Positions 16,920 through 27,070 of a stretch of 41,882 nt of DNA are shown here, one piece after another. Location: contig JAHWKR010000029.1 of assembly GCA_019347805.1 (NCBI GenBank), forward strand, positions 1 to 41,882, in the 5' to 3' direction. The notes beneath the pieces are model-generated. The model saw only the letters and a program-made list of their open reading frames with translations. It was not told the origin of the DNA and made no database searches. Each line of letters opens with the position of its first letter. The first letter of the stretch is position 1. Source of the DNA: Methanobacteriota archaeon. GTDB taxonomy: Archaea > Thermoplasmatota > E2 > JACPAO01 > JAHWKR01. Made by a program: the position numbers and the translations under genes.

Positions 16920-17552
16920 TTGAGCGCGCCCACCACCCATCTGGCGGTCGGGGTCCTGTTCGGCCTCGTGGGTCTTTTCCTGTTGCGTGAGCGCGACGGC
17001 CCAGTCGCGTCACCCATGCAGGTCTTCAACGTCCTGCTCTGGTCGGCCATCGCCGCCGCGGCGCCCGATCTCGATACGGTCATCGGCGCCCATCGGGCGA
17101 CATTCACGAACATCTGGGTCGGCTTCGTCCTTCCTGCGGCCTTGGCGAGCGTGATGGCCACCATGCCGGGTGCGCGTCATCCGTTCTTCCGGGCGACAAT
17201 CCCGGTCTTGCCGGCGCTCTTCGGGTCGCACCTCTTCTTCGACCTCTACGGCTATACGAACCGGCACGCGCAGGTGTTGTGGCCTTTTTCGGAGACGCGC
17301 TATCATTCCCCGCAGGTGGTCGACATCCATGCCTATGGCGGCTACGGTTGGCTTGATGCCGGGTTCCCCTTGTTCGCGTTCGTCCTCTTCTTCGTCGCCT
17401 ACGGGTGGGGGCATGCACGGGTCGGTGCGTGGTTGCGGGAGGCGGCCCCGGAGGAGCGGCGGTGGGCCGTGCCGGTGTTCGTCGCAGCGGCGACCTTGTT
17501 GGCGCTCTTGCCGTTCGCGTTGGTGTGGTGGGGTGGGTTGTTGTACACGTGA
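16920..17552 (+). CDS. YdjM/DUF457-like membrane-bound hydrolase family protein
   Basis: The 210-residue multi-pass protein begins THLAVG and carries APDLD (Asp50, Asp52), HRATFT (from His58) and GSHLFFD (His104, Asp108). These are the positions of metal-ligand-like residues in the YdjM/DUF457 family of predicted membrane metal-dependent hydrolases. The family usually reads HRG-THS at the second site; here the second His is replaced (TFT), so activity may be altered. TTG at 16920 is chosen because a promoter lies about 29 bases upstream and no better start exists. The physiological substrate is unknown. Confidence 0.75.
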   Translation: MSAPTTHLAVGVLFGLVGLFLLRERDGPVASPMQVFNVLLWSAIAAAAPDLDTVIGAHRATFTNIWVGFVLPAALASVMATMPGARHPFFRATIPVLPALFGSHLFFDLYGYTNRHAQVLWPFSETRYHSPQVVDIHAYGGYGWLDAGFPLFAFVLFFVAYGWGHARVGAWLREAAPEERRWAVPVFVAAATLLALLPFALVWWGGLLYT

Positions 17553-17757
17553 GGGGTGACGTGTTGAAAGATCGAGCCGGGGACCGGTCGCTATGCGTAC
17601 CGATCCGGCATGCTCCAATGTAGATTTTCTGTCTGCCGGCATCTGCGACTTCTGGAGCACTCCCTTCCGTCACAAGAAGAGAAAGAGCGGAGCACATGAC
17701 CTCAGGACCCCAGTAGAAGGCTCGGTTTTCAGAGGGGAAGTATCGAGCACTTCAACC

Positions 17758-19488
17758 TCAATCCTCACGGTCCGTCAAGACGACGGTGACCGTCTTGAGG
17801 ATGATCTTGAGGTCCAACCAGATGCTCCAGTTGTGAATGTATTCAAGGTCGAGGTCGATGCGTCGGTCGAACGACGGGTCGTTCCTTGCCGTGACCTGCC
17901 AGAGACCGGTGATGCCGGGGCGGACATCCAGACAGCGATAGTAGCGGAAGTCGTAGTCGACGTAGGTGGCGACCTCGTCCGGTAGCGGGGGACGAGGCCC
18001 GACAAGGCTCATGTCCCCGACCAGGATGTTCCACAGTTGGGGGACCTCGTTGATGCTGAGTTTCCGCAGGACGCGCCCGACCTTGAGGAGGCGCGGGTCC
18101 TTGTCGGCCGGGAGCTTGAACCAGGGACCTTCCCGTTCGTTCTCCTTCATGAGCTGCTTCTCGAGCTCTTGGGCGTTGGAGACCATCGTGGTGAGCTTGA
18201 CCATCCTGAAGGTGCGGCCCTTGTAGCCGACGCGGGAGGAGGTATAGAACACCTTGACCTTCGGGTCTTCGATCTTGAGGGCGATCGCCGACAGGAGAAG
18301 AAGCGGCGAGGCGAGGATGAGACCGATCGAGGAGGCGACGATGTCCACCGCCCGTTTGGCGGCCCATCCCACCTGGCTGAGGGGTCGCTTGTAGAGACCG
18401 ATGACCGTGAAGGCACCGAGCTTCCAGGGCTCGTGCTCGACGGCCAGTTCCCTGTAGTGGTAGGGCATCATGTGCGCATCGACACCTCGTGCACGGCATG
18501 TGCGGACGATGGCCGCGATGTCGTCCCGGGGGAGGTCCGGCGAAATGAGAACCTCTTCGGCGCACAGTCCGTCGATCGCCTTCACCACGTCTTTCTGGGC
18601 GGTTCCGCCGACGGTCATGAAGAAGTGGGCGTGCTGGCGTCGTGTGGCCTCGACGGCGACGGGGGAGATGCGGTGGGAGATGTCCTCTTGCCCGTTTCCG
18701 CCGTTCTTATTGTGCCTGAATTGTTCGAACCACTCGGGATATGAAGCGGATTTGGTGTGCCACGGCGCCCAGACGTCGTCACGGGCGAGCACCGCCTCAG
18801 GCATGGAGTCGAACGGTTCGACCGGTTTTGGGGCCAAAAAGCCGACGACCCGACGGCCATGTTCGGGTCGTGTGACGATCTCTTCTGCGAGTTGTTGGGC
18901 TTGGGGTCCTGATCCGACGATGAGGACGTTCCTGCGGCCGATCCCGCGCTCGATGCGGCTTCTTACCCGGTACTCCCAGTAGGACCGCCATCCGACAGCG
19001 AGCGTGATCAGGAACAGGTAGTCCAGAAGCATGACCCCGCGCGGGATGTAGCCCGAGCGGGTCACATAGATGGCCGCCATGGCGGCGAGGGTTGCGACGG
19101 TGACGACCGCCACGACCCGTTCGACGGACCACCAGGGGAGGCCGCCCGCAAGTGTCCGGTATTGGTTGAGTGCGGCGAGTCCGAAGGGAAGCGCGATGAT
19201 CTGGAACGTCAAAAGGACCGATTGGGTCGGCGTCCAAGCGGAACCGATCAGGACCGATTGGCCGAGCGCGTTCCAGAGCGGGGCAAGGAGTTCGCTGTAG
19301 CGGAAGGTGGTGGCGATGCCGAGGGCGGCGACGACGGCCAGCATGTCGAGCGCGACCAGAAGCGCCAGGGGGACGGCCCGGTTCTCGGCGATGGGGCGCA
19401 TCGGGAGCAGGTCCCCCTCCGAGGCCGCAAGCTCAGTACGAGGACTGAGCGAGGTGGGGGTTTCCAGGACCTGTTTTTCCGGGACCAT
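17758..19488 (-). CDS. Polyprenyl-phosphate sugar-1-phosphate transferase (exopolysaccharide-initiating, WcaJ/CpsE type)
   Basis: This enzyme starts polysaccharide repeat synthesis by moving a sugar phosphate from a nucleotide sugar onto a membrane polyprenyl phosphate. The 576-residue protein has four to five N-terminal membrane helices (about 40-168) and a Rossmann-like domain starting NVLIVGSGPQAQQL (about 187). A further hydrophobic hairpin lies at about 380-402, and the C-terminal catalytic domain includes KDPR (about 463), SINEVPQLWNILVGDMSLVG (about 478-497) and PGITGLWQV (about 524). It lies 70 bases downstream of the GDP-fucose synthase gene and has its own TATA-like GTTAAATAG on the minus strand (19525-19533), so it may be transcribed both with and without the operon. 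Confidence 0.93.
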   Translation of the reverse strand: MVPEKQVLETPTSLSPRTELAASEGDLLPMRPIAENRAVPLALLVALDMLAVVAALGIATTFRYSELLAPLWNALGQSVLIGSAWTPTQSVLLTFQIIALPFGLAALNQYRTLAGGLPWWSVERVVAVVTVATLAAMAAIYVTRSGYIPRGVMLLDYLFLITLAVGWRSYWEYRVRSRIERGIGRRNVLIVGSGPQAQQLAEEIVTRPEHGRRVVGFLAPKPVEPFDSMPEAVLARDDVWAPWHTKSASYPEWFEQFRHNKNGGNGQEDISHRISPVAVEATRRQHAHFFMTVGGTAQKDVVKAIDGLCAEEVLISPDLPRDDIAAIVRTCRARGVDAHMMPYHYRELAVEHEPWKLGAFTVIGLYKRPLSQVGWAAKRAVDIVASSIGLILASPLLLLSAIALKIEDPKVKVFYTSSRVGYKGRTFRMVKLTTMVSNAQELEKQLMKENEREGPWFKLPADKDPRLLKVGRVLRKLSINEVPQLWNILVGDMSLVGPRPPLPDEVATYVDYDFRYYRCLDVRPGITGLWQVTARNDPSFDRRIDLDLEYIHNWSIWLDLKIILKTVTVVLTDRED

Positions 19489-19558
19489 GGGCTCGACCGA
19501 CAGATGAGGATGCCGGCCATTGACCTATTTAACTGTTCATGAGAGACCTCTCACCATC

Positions 19559-20515
19559 TCACGAACGGATGGGGGCTTCACCCGACTTGGTGGCATTTTC
19601 GAGGTACCACGAATAGGTCGTTCTCAGCCCGTCCTCGAGATGGATCTTCGCCTCCCATCCAAGCGACCTGAGGCGGGACACGTCCAAGAGCTTCCTCGGC
19701 GTCCCGTCCGGTTTGGAAGTGTCGAACACCAATCCGCCTTCGAACCCGACGACCTCCTTGATTGCTTCGGCGAGTTCCCGGATGGACAGATCCTCCCCGA
19801 CACCGACGTTCACGAACTCCCGATCGCTGTACTCGTTCATGAGGAAGACCGCCGCGTCGGCGAGGTCGTCGACGTGGAGGAACTCCCGTTTCGGCGAACC
19901 CGTGCCCCAAACGGTGACCTCCGAGTCATCGTTCTCTTTGGCTTCATGGAACTTCCGGATGAGCGCAGGTAGGACGTGCGAGTTCTGAAGGTCGAAATTG
20001 TCGCCAGGCCCGTAAAGGTTGGTGGGCATGAGCGAGATGGCGTCGAACCCATACTGGTCGCGATAGGCTTGGCAGGTCTTGATGCCGGCGATCTTGGCGA
20101 TGGCGTACCACTCGTTCGTCGGCTCCAGGGGCCCGGTCAGGAGGTGCTCCTCCATCATGGGCTGGGGGGCGTGCTTGGGATAGATGCACGAGGACCCCAG
20201 GAACTCGAGCTTCTTTGCCCCGTGCCGGTATGCGGAGTCGATGACGTTCGTCTGGATGAGCAGGTTGTCCCGGATGAACTCGGCAGGATAGGTGCTGTTG
20301 GCGAGGATGCCCCCCACTTTGGCCGCCGCGAGGAAGACATATTCTGGGCGCTCCTTCGCGAAGAAGGCGTCCACGACTTTCTGATCGGTGAGGTCCAGTT
20401 CTGCATGCATCCTGCTGACGAGCTTCTGGTACCCTTCGGCCTCGAGCTTCCGCATGATGGCAGAACCGACGAGGCCGCGGTGGCCGGCGACGTAGATCTT
20501 GCTGTCCTTATTCAC
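19559..20515 (-). CDS. fcl: GDP-L-fucose synthase
   Basis: The enzyme epimerises and reduces GDP-4-keto-6-deoxy-mannose to GDP-L-fucose using NADPH. The 318-residue product has the Rossmann motif GHRGLVGS (11-18), the catalytic SSCIYP segment (from Ser108) and YAIAK (Tyr137, Lys141), and the length is normal for the family. GTG start overlaps the end of gmd by 8 bases. Together with gmd it supplies GDP-fucose for the glycosyltransferases of this locus. GC content matches the chromosome rather than the AT-richer upstream genes. Confidence 0.95.
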   Translation of the reverse strand: MNKDSKIYVAGHRGLVGSAIMRKLEAEGYQKLVSRMHAELDLTDQKVVDAFFAKERPEYVFLAAAKVGGILANSTYPAEFIRDNLLIQTNVIDSAYRHGAKKLEFLGSSCIYPKHAPQPMMEEHLLTGPLEPTNEWYAIAKIAGIKTCQAYRDQYGFDAISLMPTNLYGPGDNFDLQNSHVLPALIRKFHEAKENDDSEVTVWGTGSPKREFLHVDDLADAAVFLMNEYSDREFVNVGVGEDLSIRELAEAIKEVVGFEGGLVFDTSKPDGTPRKLLDVSRLRSLGWEAKIHLEDGLRTTYSWYLENATKSGEAPIRS

Positions 20516-21557
20516 TGACCTGCCCCCGGAGGGCCACAGTGTGACCAGCGTCCTTCAATGTCTTTTCCTGCCGGGCGAGCTCGAGGTCGTGGTCGACCAT
20601 CATCTTGACGAGCGCGCCGAAAGGGACCTTGGGCTGCCAGCCGAGTCGGTCCCTCGCCTTGCTGTTGTCGCCCTCGAGATGGTCGACCTCGGCTGGACGG
20701 AAGTAGCGGGGGTCGATCTCGACGATCTTCTTAGGATCGAGGTCGAGCTCGGCCGCCGCGGCGTCAAGGAAATCCTGGACCGAGTAGGAACTGCCCGTGG
20801 CGACGACATAGTCGTCCGGCTCGTCCTGTTGGAGCATGAGCCACATCGCCTCGACATAGTCCCCTGCGAAGCCCCAGTCTCTACGAGCAGAGAGGTTGCC
20901 AAGGTAGACCTTGTCCTGGAGGCCCATCTTGATCCGGCCGAGCGCGCGGGTGATCTTGCGGGTGACGAAGGTCTCACCGCGGCGCGGCGATTCGTGGTTG
21001 AAGAGGATGCCGTTGCAGATGAACATCCCGTAGGCCTCACGATAGTTGCGTGCGTACCAGTGGGCGGCCACCTTGGAGACCGCGTACGGGCTGCGCGGGT
21101 GGAACGGCGTCTCCTCGTTCTGGGGTGCGGGTGCCGCGCCATACATCTCGGACGAGCCGGCCTGATAGACCCGGATGTCGTCGTCCGTGTAGATGGCGTA
21201 GTCCCGGACCGCCTCAAGCAGACGGAGGTTACCGAGCGCCACGATGTCGGCCGTGTATTCGGGCTGGTCGAAGCTGACCTTGACGTGGGACTGGGCGCCG
21301 AGGTTGTAGACCTCGTGCGGCCGGACATGCTGGAGGATCCGGCGGAGCCCCGTGCCGTCCGCGAGGTCGCCATAATGGAGGGTCATCCTCGCGCCGGACT
21401 CGTGGGGGTCGCGGTAGATGTGGTCGATGCGGTCGGTGTTGAAGTTCGAGGCCCGGCGGATGATGCCGTGGACTTCGTAGCCCTTCGCCAGAAGAAGCTC
21501 CGTCAGGTAGGCCCCGTCTTGGCCGGTGATGCCTGTGATGAGTGCGCGTTTGGTCAT
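20508..21557 (-). CDS. gmd: GDP-mannose 4,6-dehydratase
   Basis: The enzyme converts GDP-mannose to GDP-4-keto-6-deoxy-mannose, the first step to GDP-fucose or GDP-rhamnose. The 349-residue product has the nucleotide-binding [10 protein letters not shown] (9-18), the catalytic GSSEMYG segment (134-140) and YAVSK (Tyr158, Lys162). The family-typical [11 protein letters not shown] and RRDWGFA stretches are present. ATG overlaps the stop of the wcaI-like gene (ATGA), indicating coupled translation. Confidence 0.96.
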   Translation of the reverse strand: MTKRALITGITGQDGAYLTELLLAKGYEVHGIIRRASNFNTDRIDHIYRDPHESGARMTLHYGDLADGTGLRRILQHVRPHEVYNLGAQSHVKVSFDQPEYTADIVALGNLRLLEAVRDYAIYTDDDIRVYQAGSSEMYGAAPAPQNEETPFHPRSPYAVSKVAAHWYARNYREAYGMFICNGILFNHESPRRGETFVTRKITRALGRIKMGLQDKVYLGNLSARRDWGFAGDYVEAMWLMLQQDEPDDYVVATGSSYSVQDFLDAAAAELDLDPKKIVEIDPRYFRPAEVDHLEGDNSKARDRLGWQPKVPFGALVKMMVDHDLELARQEKTLKDAGHTVALRGQVSE

Positions 21558-22843
21558 GACTGAGCCACCTTCTTCTTCCGGCCGCGTTTGCGGGTCTCGG
21601 CCACCAGGTTGATGAGCTTTTGCTCGAAGTCCCGGAGGATGACCTCTTTGTCAAGGTATCGCTCCGCGTAGGCCCTGGCATTTCGACCCATCCGGTCCCG
21701 CAGAGCCGGGTCGGCTGCGAGGGTCTGGATCGCGTCCACGAAGGGGTCGAGTTCCTCGGGTGGCGTCATCAGGCCGGCCTCGTGGTCCGTGAGGACCTGA
21801 TGGAGGGCGGTACCCGGATCGGCCGTGGCGATGGATGGCCGGCCCGCGGCGAGGATGTTCGTGAGCTTCGAGGGCATGACGAGATCTGCTGCTTCCCGCC
21901 TTTGGACGACGAGGTGGATGTCGGCTGCGGCAAGCATGTCGGGGACCCGTTCCCAAGGTTGAAGCGGAAGGAAGCGGAGGTTGGGAACATCGAGTTCTGC
22001 GGCAAGCGCCTGGACGCGTGGCGCGTCGGCGCCGCTCCCGCAGACTACGAAGTGGAGGTCCTTCCGGTCCCGGAGCCGATCCGCGGCGCGAACAATCAGG
22101 TCCAGTCCCTGCTTTTTGCCGAAGTTTCCCGAGTAGAGAAGGAGGGTGTCTGACTCAGAGATACCGAGGTTTGTGCGAAATGTGTTCAGCCGTGATCTAG
22201 GTTTGATGTAGGTGATGTCTGCCCAATTCGGAAAGAGCCAGGTCCGTTCATCCATGGCGCCCTTTTCGATCGCCCGTTGGCGCATCGGTTCAGTTATTGT
22301 CGATACCACCGAAGCTCGCCGGATGAAAAAGTTCTCAACCTTGTAGAGCAAACTCCCAACATTTCCGGCATCCAATACACCGAGTCGGATTGCGGCATCC
22401 ACCTGGAAATCCTGGATGTGGAACACCCACGGGACACCGCGAAATGCGCGATAAAAATACGGTAAGAGTCCGATTTGCATCGGTGGGCAAACTCCAATCA
22501 CGACATCGTAACGACGTCGCCGAAGGAGACGTGGAATCCAGTAGCGCAATGAACTCAAACTGAAGGTGGTTTCCATCTTTATGCGACCACGGGCACCAAC
22601 TGCATCGGGCTTCGGCACCGAGAGTCTCGCTCGGAACACATTGACCCCGTTGTGGCTTTCATTTATCCACCACTTACCAGTGTAAGCGGCATCGATTTTC
22701 CAACTTGGATAGTGCGGAGGTGCAACAATGGCATCTACTTCGTACCCACGGCGAACAAGCCATTCTGCCATCTCGGCAGTGTACTTGCCGGTCCCGGTCG
22801 GCTCTGGTGCATAATTAATGCCGTAGACCAAAACCCTCTTCAA
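21554..22843 (-). CDS. wcaI: WcaI-like family 4 glycosyltransferase, composition mosaic
   Basis: This 429-residue GT-B enzyme transfers a sugar during repeat-unit assembly. The N-terminal half ([16 protein letters not shown], then APPHYPSWK) is typical of WcaI-type proteins. The C-terminal half has [15 protein letters not shown] (about 234) and a donor-site region around residues 315-350. The first ~231 codons are markedly AT-richer than the rest. The change near position 22150 coincides with the beginning of the C-terminal nucleotide-sugar-binding domain, suggesting recombination between domains. Translation starts at TTG overlapping the wcaF-like stop. The donor and acceptor sugars cannot be read from the sequence. 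Confidence 0.9.
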   Translation of the reverse strand: MKRVLVYGINYAPEPTGTGKYTAEMAEWLVRRGYEVDAIVAPPHYPSWKIDAAYTGKWWINESHNGVNVFRARLSVPKPDAVGARGRIKMETTFSLSSLRYWIPRLLRRRRYDVVIGVCPPMQIGLLPYFYRAFRGVPWVFHIQDFQVDAAIRLGVLDAGNVGSLLYKVENFFIRRASVVSTITEPMRQRAIEKGAMDERTWLFPNWADITYIKPRSRLNTFRTNLGISESDTLLLYSGNFGKKQGLDLIVRAADRLRDRKDLHFVVCGSGADAPRVQALAAELDVPNLRFLPLQPWERVPDMLAAADIHLVVQRREAADLVMPSKLTNILAAGRPSIATADPGTALHQVLTDHEAGLMTPPEELDPFVDAIQTLAADPALRDRMGRNARAYAERYLDKEVILRDFEQKLINLVAETRKRGRKKKVAQS

Positions 22844-23403
22844 AATCGATTCCTCACAAATTTAGCAGGGTTGCCCGAGTAAATAGAATTCTCTGGTAAA
22901 GATTTATAGACAACAGATCCAGGGGTGACGACCGTGTTCTGCCCTATGACTACACCTTTCGTAATGATACATCTTGCTGTAATCCAAGCACCTGATTGAA
23001 TTTCGATTGGTTCGACAATTAAATCCATATTTTCACGTATTTCGTGCGAACCCGTGGAAATGAAGGTTCCTTGCGATACGACACAATCATGGCCTATTTT
23101 CACAGGACCTTGATTATGGATCCATACGTCTTCACCAATCCAAGTGTCATCGCCGACGGAAAGGTTCCACGGAAATTTAACTCGCATCCTCGGTCGTAAA
23201 ATTACACGATCGCCTATTTTGGCCCCAAATAAGCGCAGTGCACTCTTTCTAATTCGAGTTGAAATCTGGAGGGGGTTGGTCACGACCGCCCATTCGATCA
23301 ATATCCACGCGGCCTCGACAAATCGGGAACGCGTACGGCTAAAATTCCCGAGGCCTGCCGCCCTTAAGGGAATTACCCTATGACTCTCCATGTTCTCGGC
23401 CAT
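22840..23403 (-). CDS. wcaF: WcaF-like hexapeptide-repeat acyltransferase
   Basis: The 187-residue product has a short helical N-terminus and then left-handed beta-helix hexapeptide repeats (for example IGDRVI, VGDDTWIGEDVWI, IGHDCVV, IGQNTVV) ending SIYSGNPAKFV. This is the family of polysaccharide O-acetyltransferases such as WcaF, which use acetyl-CoA. ATG at 23403 is chosen over an upstream TTG (23424) and over ATG at 23391. The gene overlaps both neighbours. It belongs to the AT-rich part of the operon. Confidence 0.88.
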   Translation of the reverse strand: MAENMESHRVIPLRAAGLGNFSRTRSRFVEAAWILIEWAVVTNPLQISTRIRKSALRLFGAKIGDRVILRPRMRVKFPWNLSVGDDTWIGEDVWIHNQGPVKIGHDCVVSQGTFISTGSHEIRENMDLIVEPIEIQSGAWITARCIITKGVVIGQNTVVTPGSVVYKSLPENSIYSGNPAKFVRNRF

Positions 23404-24505
23404 AAACCTTCTCCAGATTTTCAACTACCGCCTCAATTGTCAACGACGACGAGATAAAGTGTCGACTCGCCATCGATAGTTCTTCGGCCACCCGGGGGGA
23501 ATCCAAAATACTCGCAACTGCATCGGCTAGCGAACTAGCGTCCTCTTCAGAAACGATTGCGGCGTTAGACTTTTTTAGGATCTCCCTGATATGGATACTG
23601 CTAGTTACCACCGTCGGAACTCCATAGCTGAGAGCTTCTAAGACAACCATAGGAAACGGCTCATTCACAGATGGGAGAACAAATACACTGGTTTTCAGAA
23701 ACTCCCGTTCAAGATCATCTGCTGGCACCGATCCGGTTATGGTTACTCTCCCTTGCAGGCCCAATGCCGAAATCGTCGCTTCGGCTCGTGTTTTGTCTCC
23801 ACCATCGGGCCCAATGATTCTAAATTCACACCGATTTCGTTTCCTCGCTAAAATTGAAGCCATTTTTATAAATTCTACCACTCTCTTTCGAGGATGGAGT
23901 CGAGAGACGAAAATTACTCGCTCGTGACCATTCTTCCCAGCCCAAATTTTGTTTTTGATTCGTATCCCGTTTGGAATAATCTCAATTTTAGCTTTGGGCT
24001 GAATACATTCAATGGTCCCTTTTTCTATCTCTTGAAGGACCGCCACCGCATGTGCTCTTTTAAGTTGCTTGCTCACCTGCAGCGAGTCGATAACCGTGTG
24101 GAGGATCCCTCTACGATTAAGCATGCCATGAGTTTGCAGGATTGTTTTAACCCCTTTAGAAAGAGAGATTTTGGCTGCAAGGATTGGAATAAGTTCACGA
24201 GCGTAATGGATGTGCACTACATCATAATTCGACACGTTTCGTTCGAGCCATTTATTCAATGCCAGACTATACACGTATGGGAAATTGCGCCTAAATGCAA
24301 TAGAGGGAAAATATCGAACCCGAACGCCTTGATACTCCGATTGATTGTTATCAACTTTGGTGTCGAAGTCTAGGATATCGGAGGTCGCAACCTCGACCGA
24401 ATGACCACGCGAAATCAGTTCTAGCGCGTGATCATGAGCAACCGTGACTGGACCACCATAGGCGGTACTCGGTTTGTAGAGTGTCGTAATTATTAGTATC
24501 TTCAT
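23378..24505 (-). CDS. Glycosyltransferase family 4
   Basis: The 375-residue protein has the GT4/GT-B layout: N-terminal TTLYKPSTAYGGPVTVAHDH, a central IPNGI linker (about residue 180), FVSRLHPRKRVVEF (about 200), and a donor-site region PSVNEPFPMVVLEALSYGVP (about 278). It probably adds a sugar to the lipid-linked repeat at the cytoplasmic face. ATG overlaps the stop of the polymerase gene (ATGA). Base composition is low-GC, unlike the flanking chromosome. Confidence 0.92.
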   Translation of the reverse strand: MKILIITTLYKPSTAYGGPVTVAHDHALELISRGHSVEVATSDILDFDTKVDNNQSEYQGVRVRYFPSIAFRRNFPYVYSLALNKWLERNVSNYDVVHIHYARELIPILAAKISLSKGVKTILQTHGMLNRRGILHTVIDSLQVSKQLKRAHAVAVLQEIEKGTIECIQPKAKIEIIPNGIRIKNKIWAGKNGHERVIFVSRLHPRKRVVEFIKMASILARKRNRCEFRIIGPDGGDKTRAEATISALGLQGRVTITGSVPADDLEREFLKTSVFVLPSVNEPFPMVVLEALSYGVPTVVTSSIHIREILKKSNAAIVSEEDASSLADAVASILDSPRVAEELSMASRHFISSSLTIEAVVENLEKVYGREHGES

Positions 24506-25881
24506 GATTTGTCCGCCTTACGAATAGGAAGCGAAAAGTTCCCATCTCTATTCATTATCAACCAAATTAATGAATAAATTAGTAGAAACAGCATTATCGC
24601 CAGTAACTGGATTACTATTTGTCCTATAAAGTTGAACAAATCGCCCCTCCAAAGACTGAACATTCTCGAAATAATAACTACAGCGATCAAAAAGTTCAGA
24701 TCTGATCTTCTGCCCCACTGATATAGTGATGCTGATGCTCCTCCAACGACTGCCGAACCAACAGGAACGCCGATTGCACCATAATTCATATAAAGTTCAC
24801 CAACGAAAGAGGCAGAAAATTCGACTCGGATCTCCCCATAATCCTCGGGATAAAAAGAGGATGTATAAACTGAATTTCCTCCACCAAGAGGTTTCCCAGG
24901 CCAGAATGGTCTGGGGATGGGTGCCGTCACGCCTGCAATATGCGTTTTGCCGTGCTGGAATTCCAACTGCTCGGGCATGCGCTCTATTAAGTCGATCGTC
25001 CCATCAAGGGATGTCGCCTCTGCTCCACCCCAGAACAATTCTGGCATTCGGCCTAGGTTTTCCCACAAGATCGTGTTGATCGGCTCTCCCTCGTTCCGCT
25101 CAAAGAATTGATCACGTACCGCTGTACGATACACAACACCGACTAACAGGAACAGAACTATCCCCACGGCGACGAGCTTCTTGGAAGATATCGGCTTTTT
25201 CACTACATGATATATCATGGCGAGTGGCAGAAGGAAACCGTAGACTATAGCTGAACGAGATCCGGTAAGCGCATCCAAGATTAACGCGAACAAAATCAAG
25301 ATGATCAGGATTCTATTTTTAGCCCGGTCTTTGGATCTAAATACCGCAAGAGCAGCCACGAGCACGCCAAATTTGAAAACTTGAATAAAAATTAGAAGAA
25401 AACCGCCACCATCTTGAAACCAATGGTTACGCAGCGAGATCGTCTCGGCGAGATTATAACCTAACGAATAACCCTGGACGAGGACGTACAAAATTGTAAA
25501 GATTGAAATGATGAGTGAAAAAAACAATGAGAGAAAGAGAGGTGAGTAACCCCATTGGAGCCGAGATTTTGGGATGGCTGGTAATGATTTTTTTCTTTTT
25601 TCAATCGCATAATAACCAAACATGAAAAAGAGGAGTGAAATAGCCCACAATGAAACACCATAAGCTAGGCTGGCGTCGGAAACCTTGAAACGGTAATGTT
25701 CAGCTGGTCCGAAATTCTGATAGATCAGGGTATAAATACCGTCTCCAAATATAAAAATAAAAATCCAAATACAGAACAGAGCAACTGGCGATGCCCAACG
25801 AAATGTTGCACGTAGTGTCACTCCCAAACCTAACGTTAGCACGAGAAGGAGTGCAAAAAGCGCGGCGGTCGACCAGATCAT
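24502..25881 (-). CDS. Wzy-like polysaccharide repeat-unit polymerase
   Basis: The 459-residue protein has about ten to twelve membrane segments and two larger loops. One loop carries TGSRSAIVYGF near residue 206. The other carries PRPFWPGKP followed by FVGELYMNYGAIGVP, features seen in O-antigen-polymerase-type proteins. Such proteins join lipid-linked repeats on the outer face after flipping. Between the pyruvyl-transferase-family and GT4 genes it overlaps both (ATGA on each side). The family is divergent, so the assignment rests on topology, motifs and context. Confidence 0.82.
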   Translation of the reverse strand: MIWSTAALFALLLVLTLGLGVTLRATFRWASPVALFCIWIFIFIFGDGIYTLIYQNFGPAEHYRFKVSDASLAYGVSLWAISLLFFMFGYYAIEKRKKSLPAIPKSRLQWGYSPLFLSLFFSLIISIFTILYVLVQGYSLGYNLAETISLRNHWFQDGGGFLLIFIQVFKFGVLVAALAVFRSKDRAKNRILIILILFALILDALTGSRSAIVYGFLLPLAMIYHVVKKPISSKKLVAVGIVLFLLVGVVYRTAVRDQFFERNEGEPINTILWENLGRMPELFWGGAEATSLDGTIDLIERMPEQLEFQHGKTHIAGVTAPIPRPFWPGKPLGGGNSVYTSSFYPEDYGEIRVEFSASFVGELYMNYGAIGVPVGSAVVGGASASLYQWGRRSDLNFLIAVVIISRMFSLWRGDLFNFIGQIVIQLLAIMLFLLIYSLIWLIMNRDGNFSLPIRKADKS

Positions 25882-27068
25882 TTGCTCGCGACCCCCTCCC
25901 TAGAGATTAAATGTAGCAGGCGATCCTCAAATTTCAACAACTTAGAAGAGACCTCGTCCCAGGGATAATCTCCGTCTTCGATAATTTTGCAGATCTCTTC
26001 AGTAAGTTCAAGAGGGTCAAAAGACTCTATGTTGAATGTAAAGTCCTGAAGCCCAAGTGTTTCAAATGTTCCTTTCATTTTTGGTTGATACGCCAGACCA
26101 AGTGTGGGGACCCGCCCGTTTAGCGCGAATATCGCTGAGTGCATTCTGGAACCGATGAACACATCCATCGTGCTGTATCGTTCTGGAATCCTCTCTGGCG
26201 CGATGGATCCTAAGTTTACAATATTACATTCTAAACCTAATTTCATACATTCTGATCTGAGTAGCTGTGACATCGCTAAATCTGAATCACGACCCCCAAC
26301 AGTTACTTGTGGAAAAATAGAAATCGAAACAGAATGTCGTTCAGAAACACGGAACAGTGCATCGGCGAGTTTGGATACATATAGATTTACATGGACGTCG
26401 GAAACGTTGCGGTGAGCAAAACGCCAATCGAGAACAGTCACACCGATCCGGGATGGATCTTGTCTCGTCCCTTTTGATTGTATTCTCGGCTCCATAAAGA
26501 AAGCGATGTCGATATTTTCCTCAACATTTGATATTCCAAGAGATTTTATTAGAAAAGTGCTCTCATGTTCTCGCGTAATTATGAGATTTGCACGGCGAAG
26601 AACGAATGCGACTAGCAGCCGATCCATCTTATACAGAATTGGCCCAACGCTTTGCGGTAACAAAACTATAGGTTTGCCTAGGCGTTTTGCAATCCAAATG
26701 TGAAGCAGGGCGCCGAGTAAGCCGATCCCTAAGGGGCCTTTAACGGAAGAATAGAGATAGCCTCCACCGATTGAAAAAATGAGATCTGCTTCATGGTACG
26801 GTTGAAATCGCCGAGAACGAGGAAGAAATAACGCCAGCGTAAATGCTGTTAATAGGGAAAAGATAGCCCAGACACGACTTCTTCCTGGGTTTAAATCAAA
26901 GACAGATGGTATCGAAGCAGAATTGTACAGCGAGTAAAAGTGTTCATTATCTGCGTGATATGGAGACATGACTTTAATTGACGTAGGTCGCAATGAAGCG
27001 CGCAGAACTTGCAAAGTTGCCACCACAATTCCAGCATCCCCTCTGTTGAATACGGAGTAAGCGTTCAC
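25878..27068 (-). CDS. Polysaccharide pyruvyl transferase family protein
   Basis: The 396-residue product begins NAYSVFNRGDAGI, continues with FSIGGGYL (near residue 98), LLPQSVGPI (near 137) and a C-terminal GSRMHSAIFAL (about 311). This is the pattern of the polysaccharide pyruvyl transferase family, members of which add ketal pyruvate to sugars or act in other polysaccharide modifications. Start is GTG, 2 bases after the flippase stop. The beginning NAY without preceding residues is short for the family, and an earlier non-standard start is conceivable. Confidence 0.88.
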   Translation of the reverse strand: MNAYSVFNRGDAGIVVATLQVLRASLRPTSIKVMSPYHADNEHFYSLYNSASIPSVFDLNPGRSRVWAIFSLLTAFTLALFLPRSRRFQPYHEADLIFSIGGGYLYSSVKGPLGIGLLGALLHIWIAKRLGKPIVLLPQSVGPILYKMDRLLVAFVLRRANLIITREHESTFLIKSLGISNVEENIDIAFFMEPRIQSKGTRQDPSRIGVTVLDWRFAHRNVSDVHVNLYVSKLADALFRVSERHSVSISIFPQVTVGGRDSDLAMSQLLRSECMKLGLECNIVNLGSIAPERIPERYSTMDVFIGSRMHSAIFALNGRVPTLGLAYQPKMKGTFETLGLQDFTFNIESFDPLELTEEICKIIEDGDYPWDEVSSKLLKFEDRLLHLISREGVASK

Positions 27069-27070
27069 GA

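Noticed and set aside
17593-17985. 130-codon plus-strand frame running into the sugar transferase gene
   Set aside because: More than half is antisense to the catalytic domain of a clear sugar transferase, and no promoter or ribosome-binding site precedes it.
20499-21563. Plus-strand frame opposite gmd
   Set aside because: gmd is unmistakable on the minus strand with all catalytic motifs.
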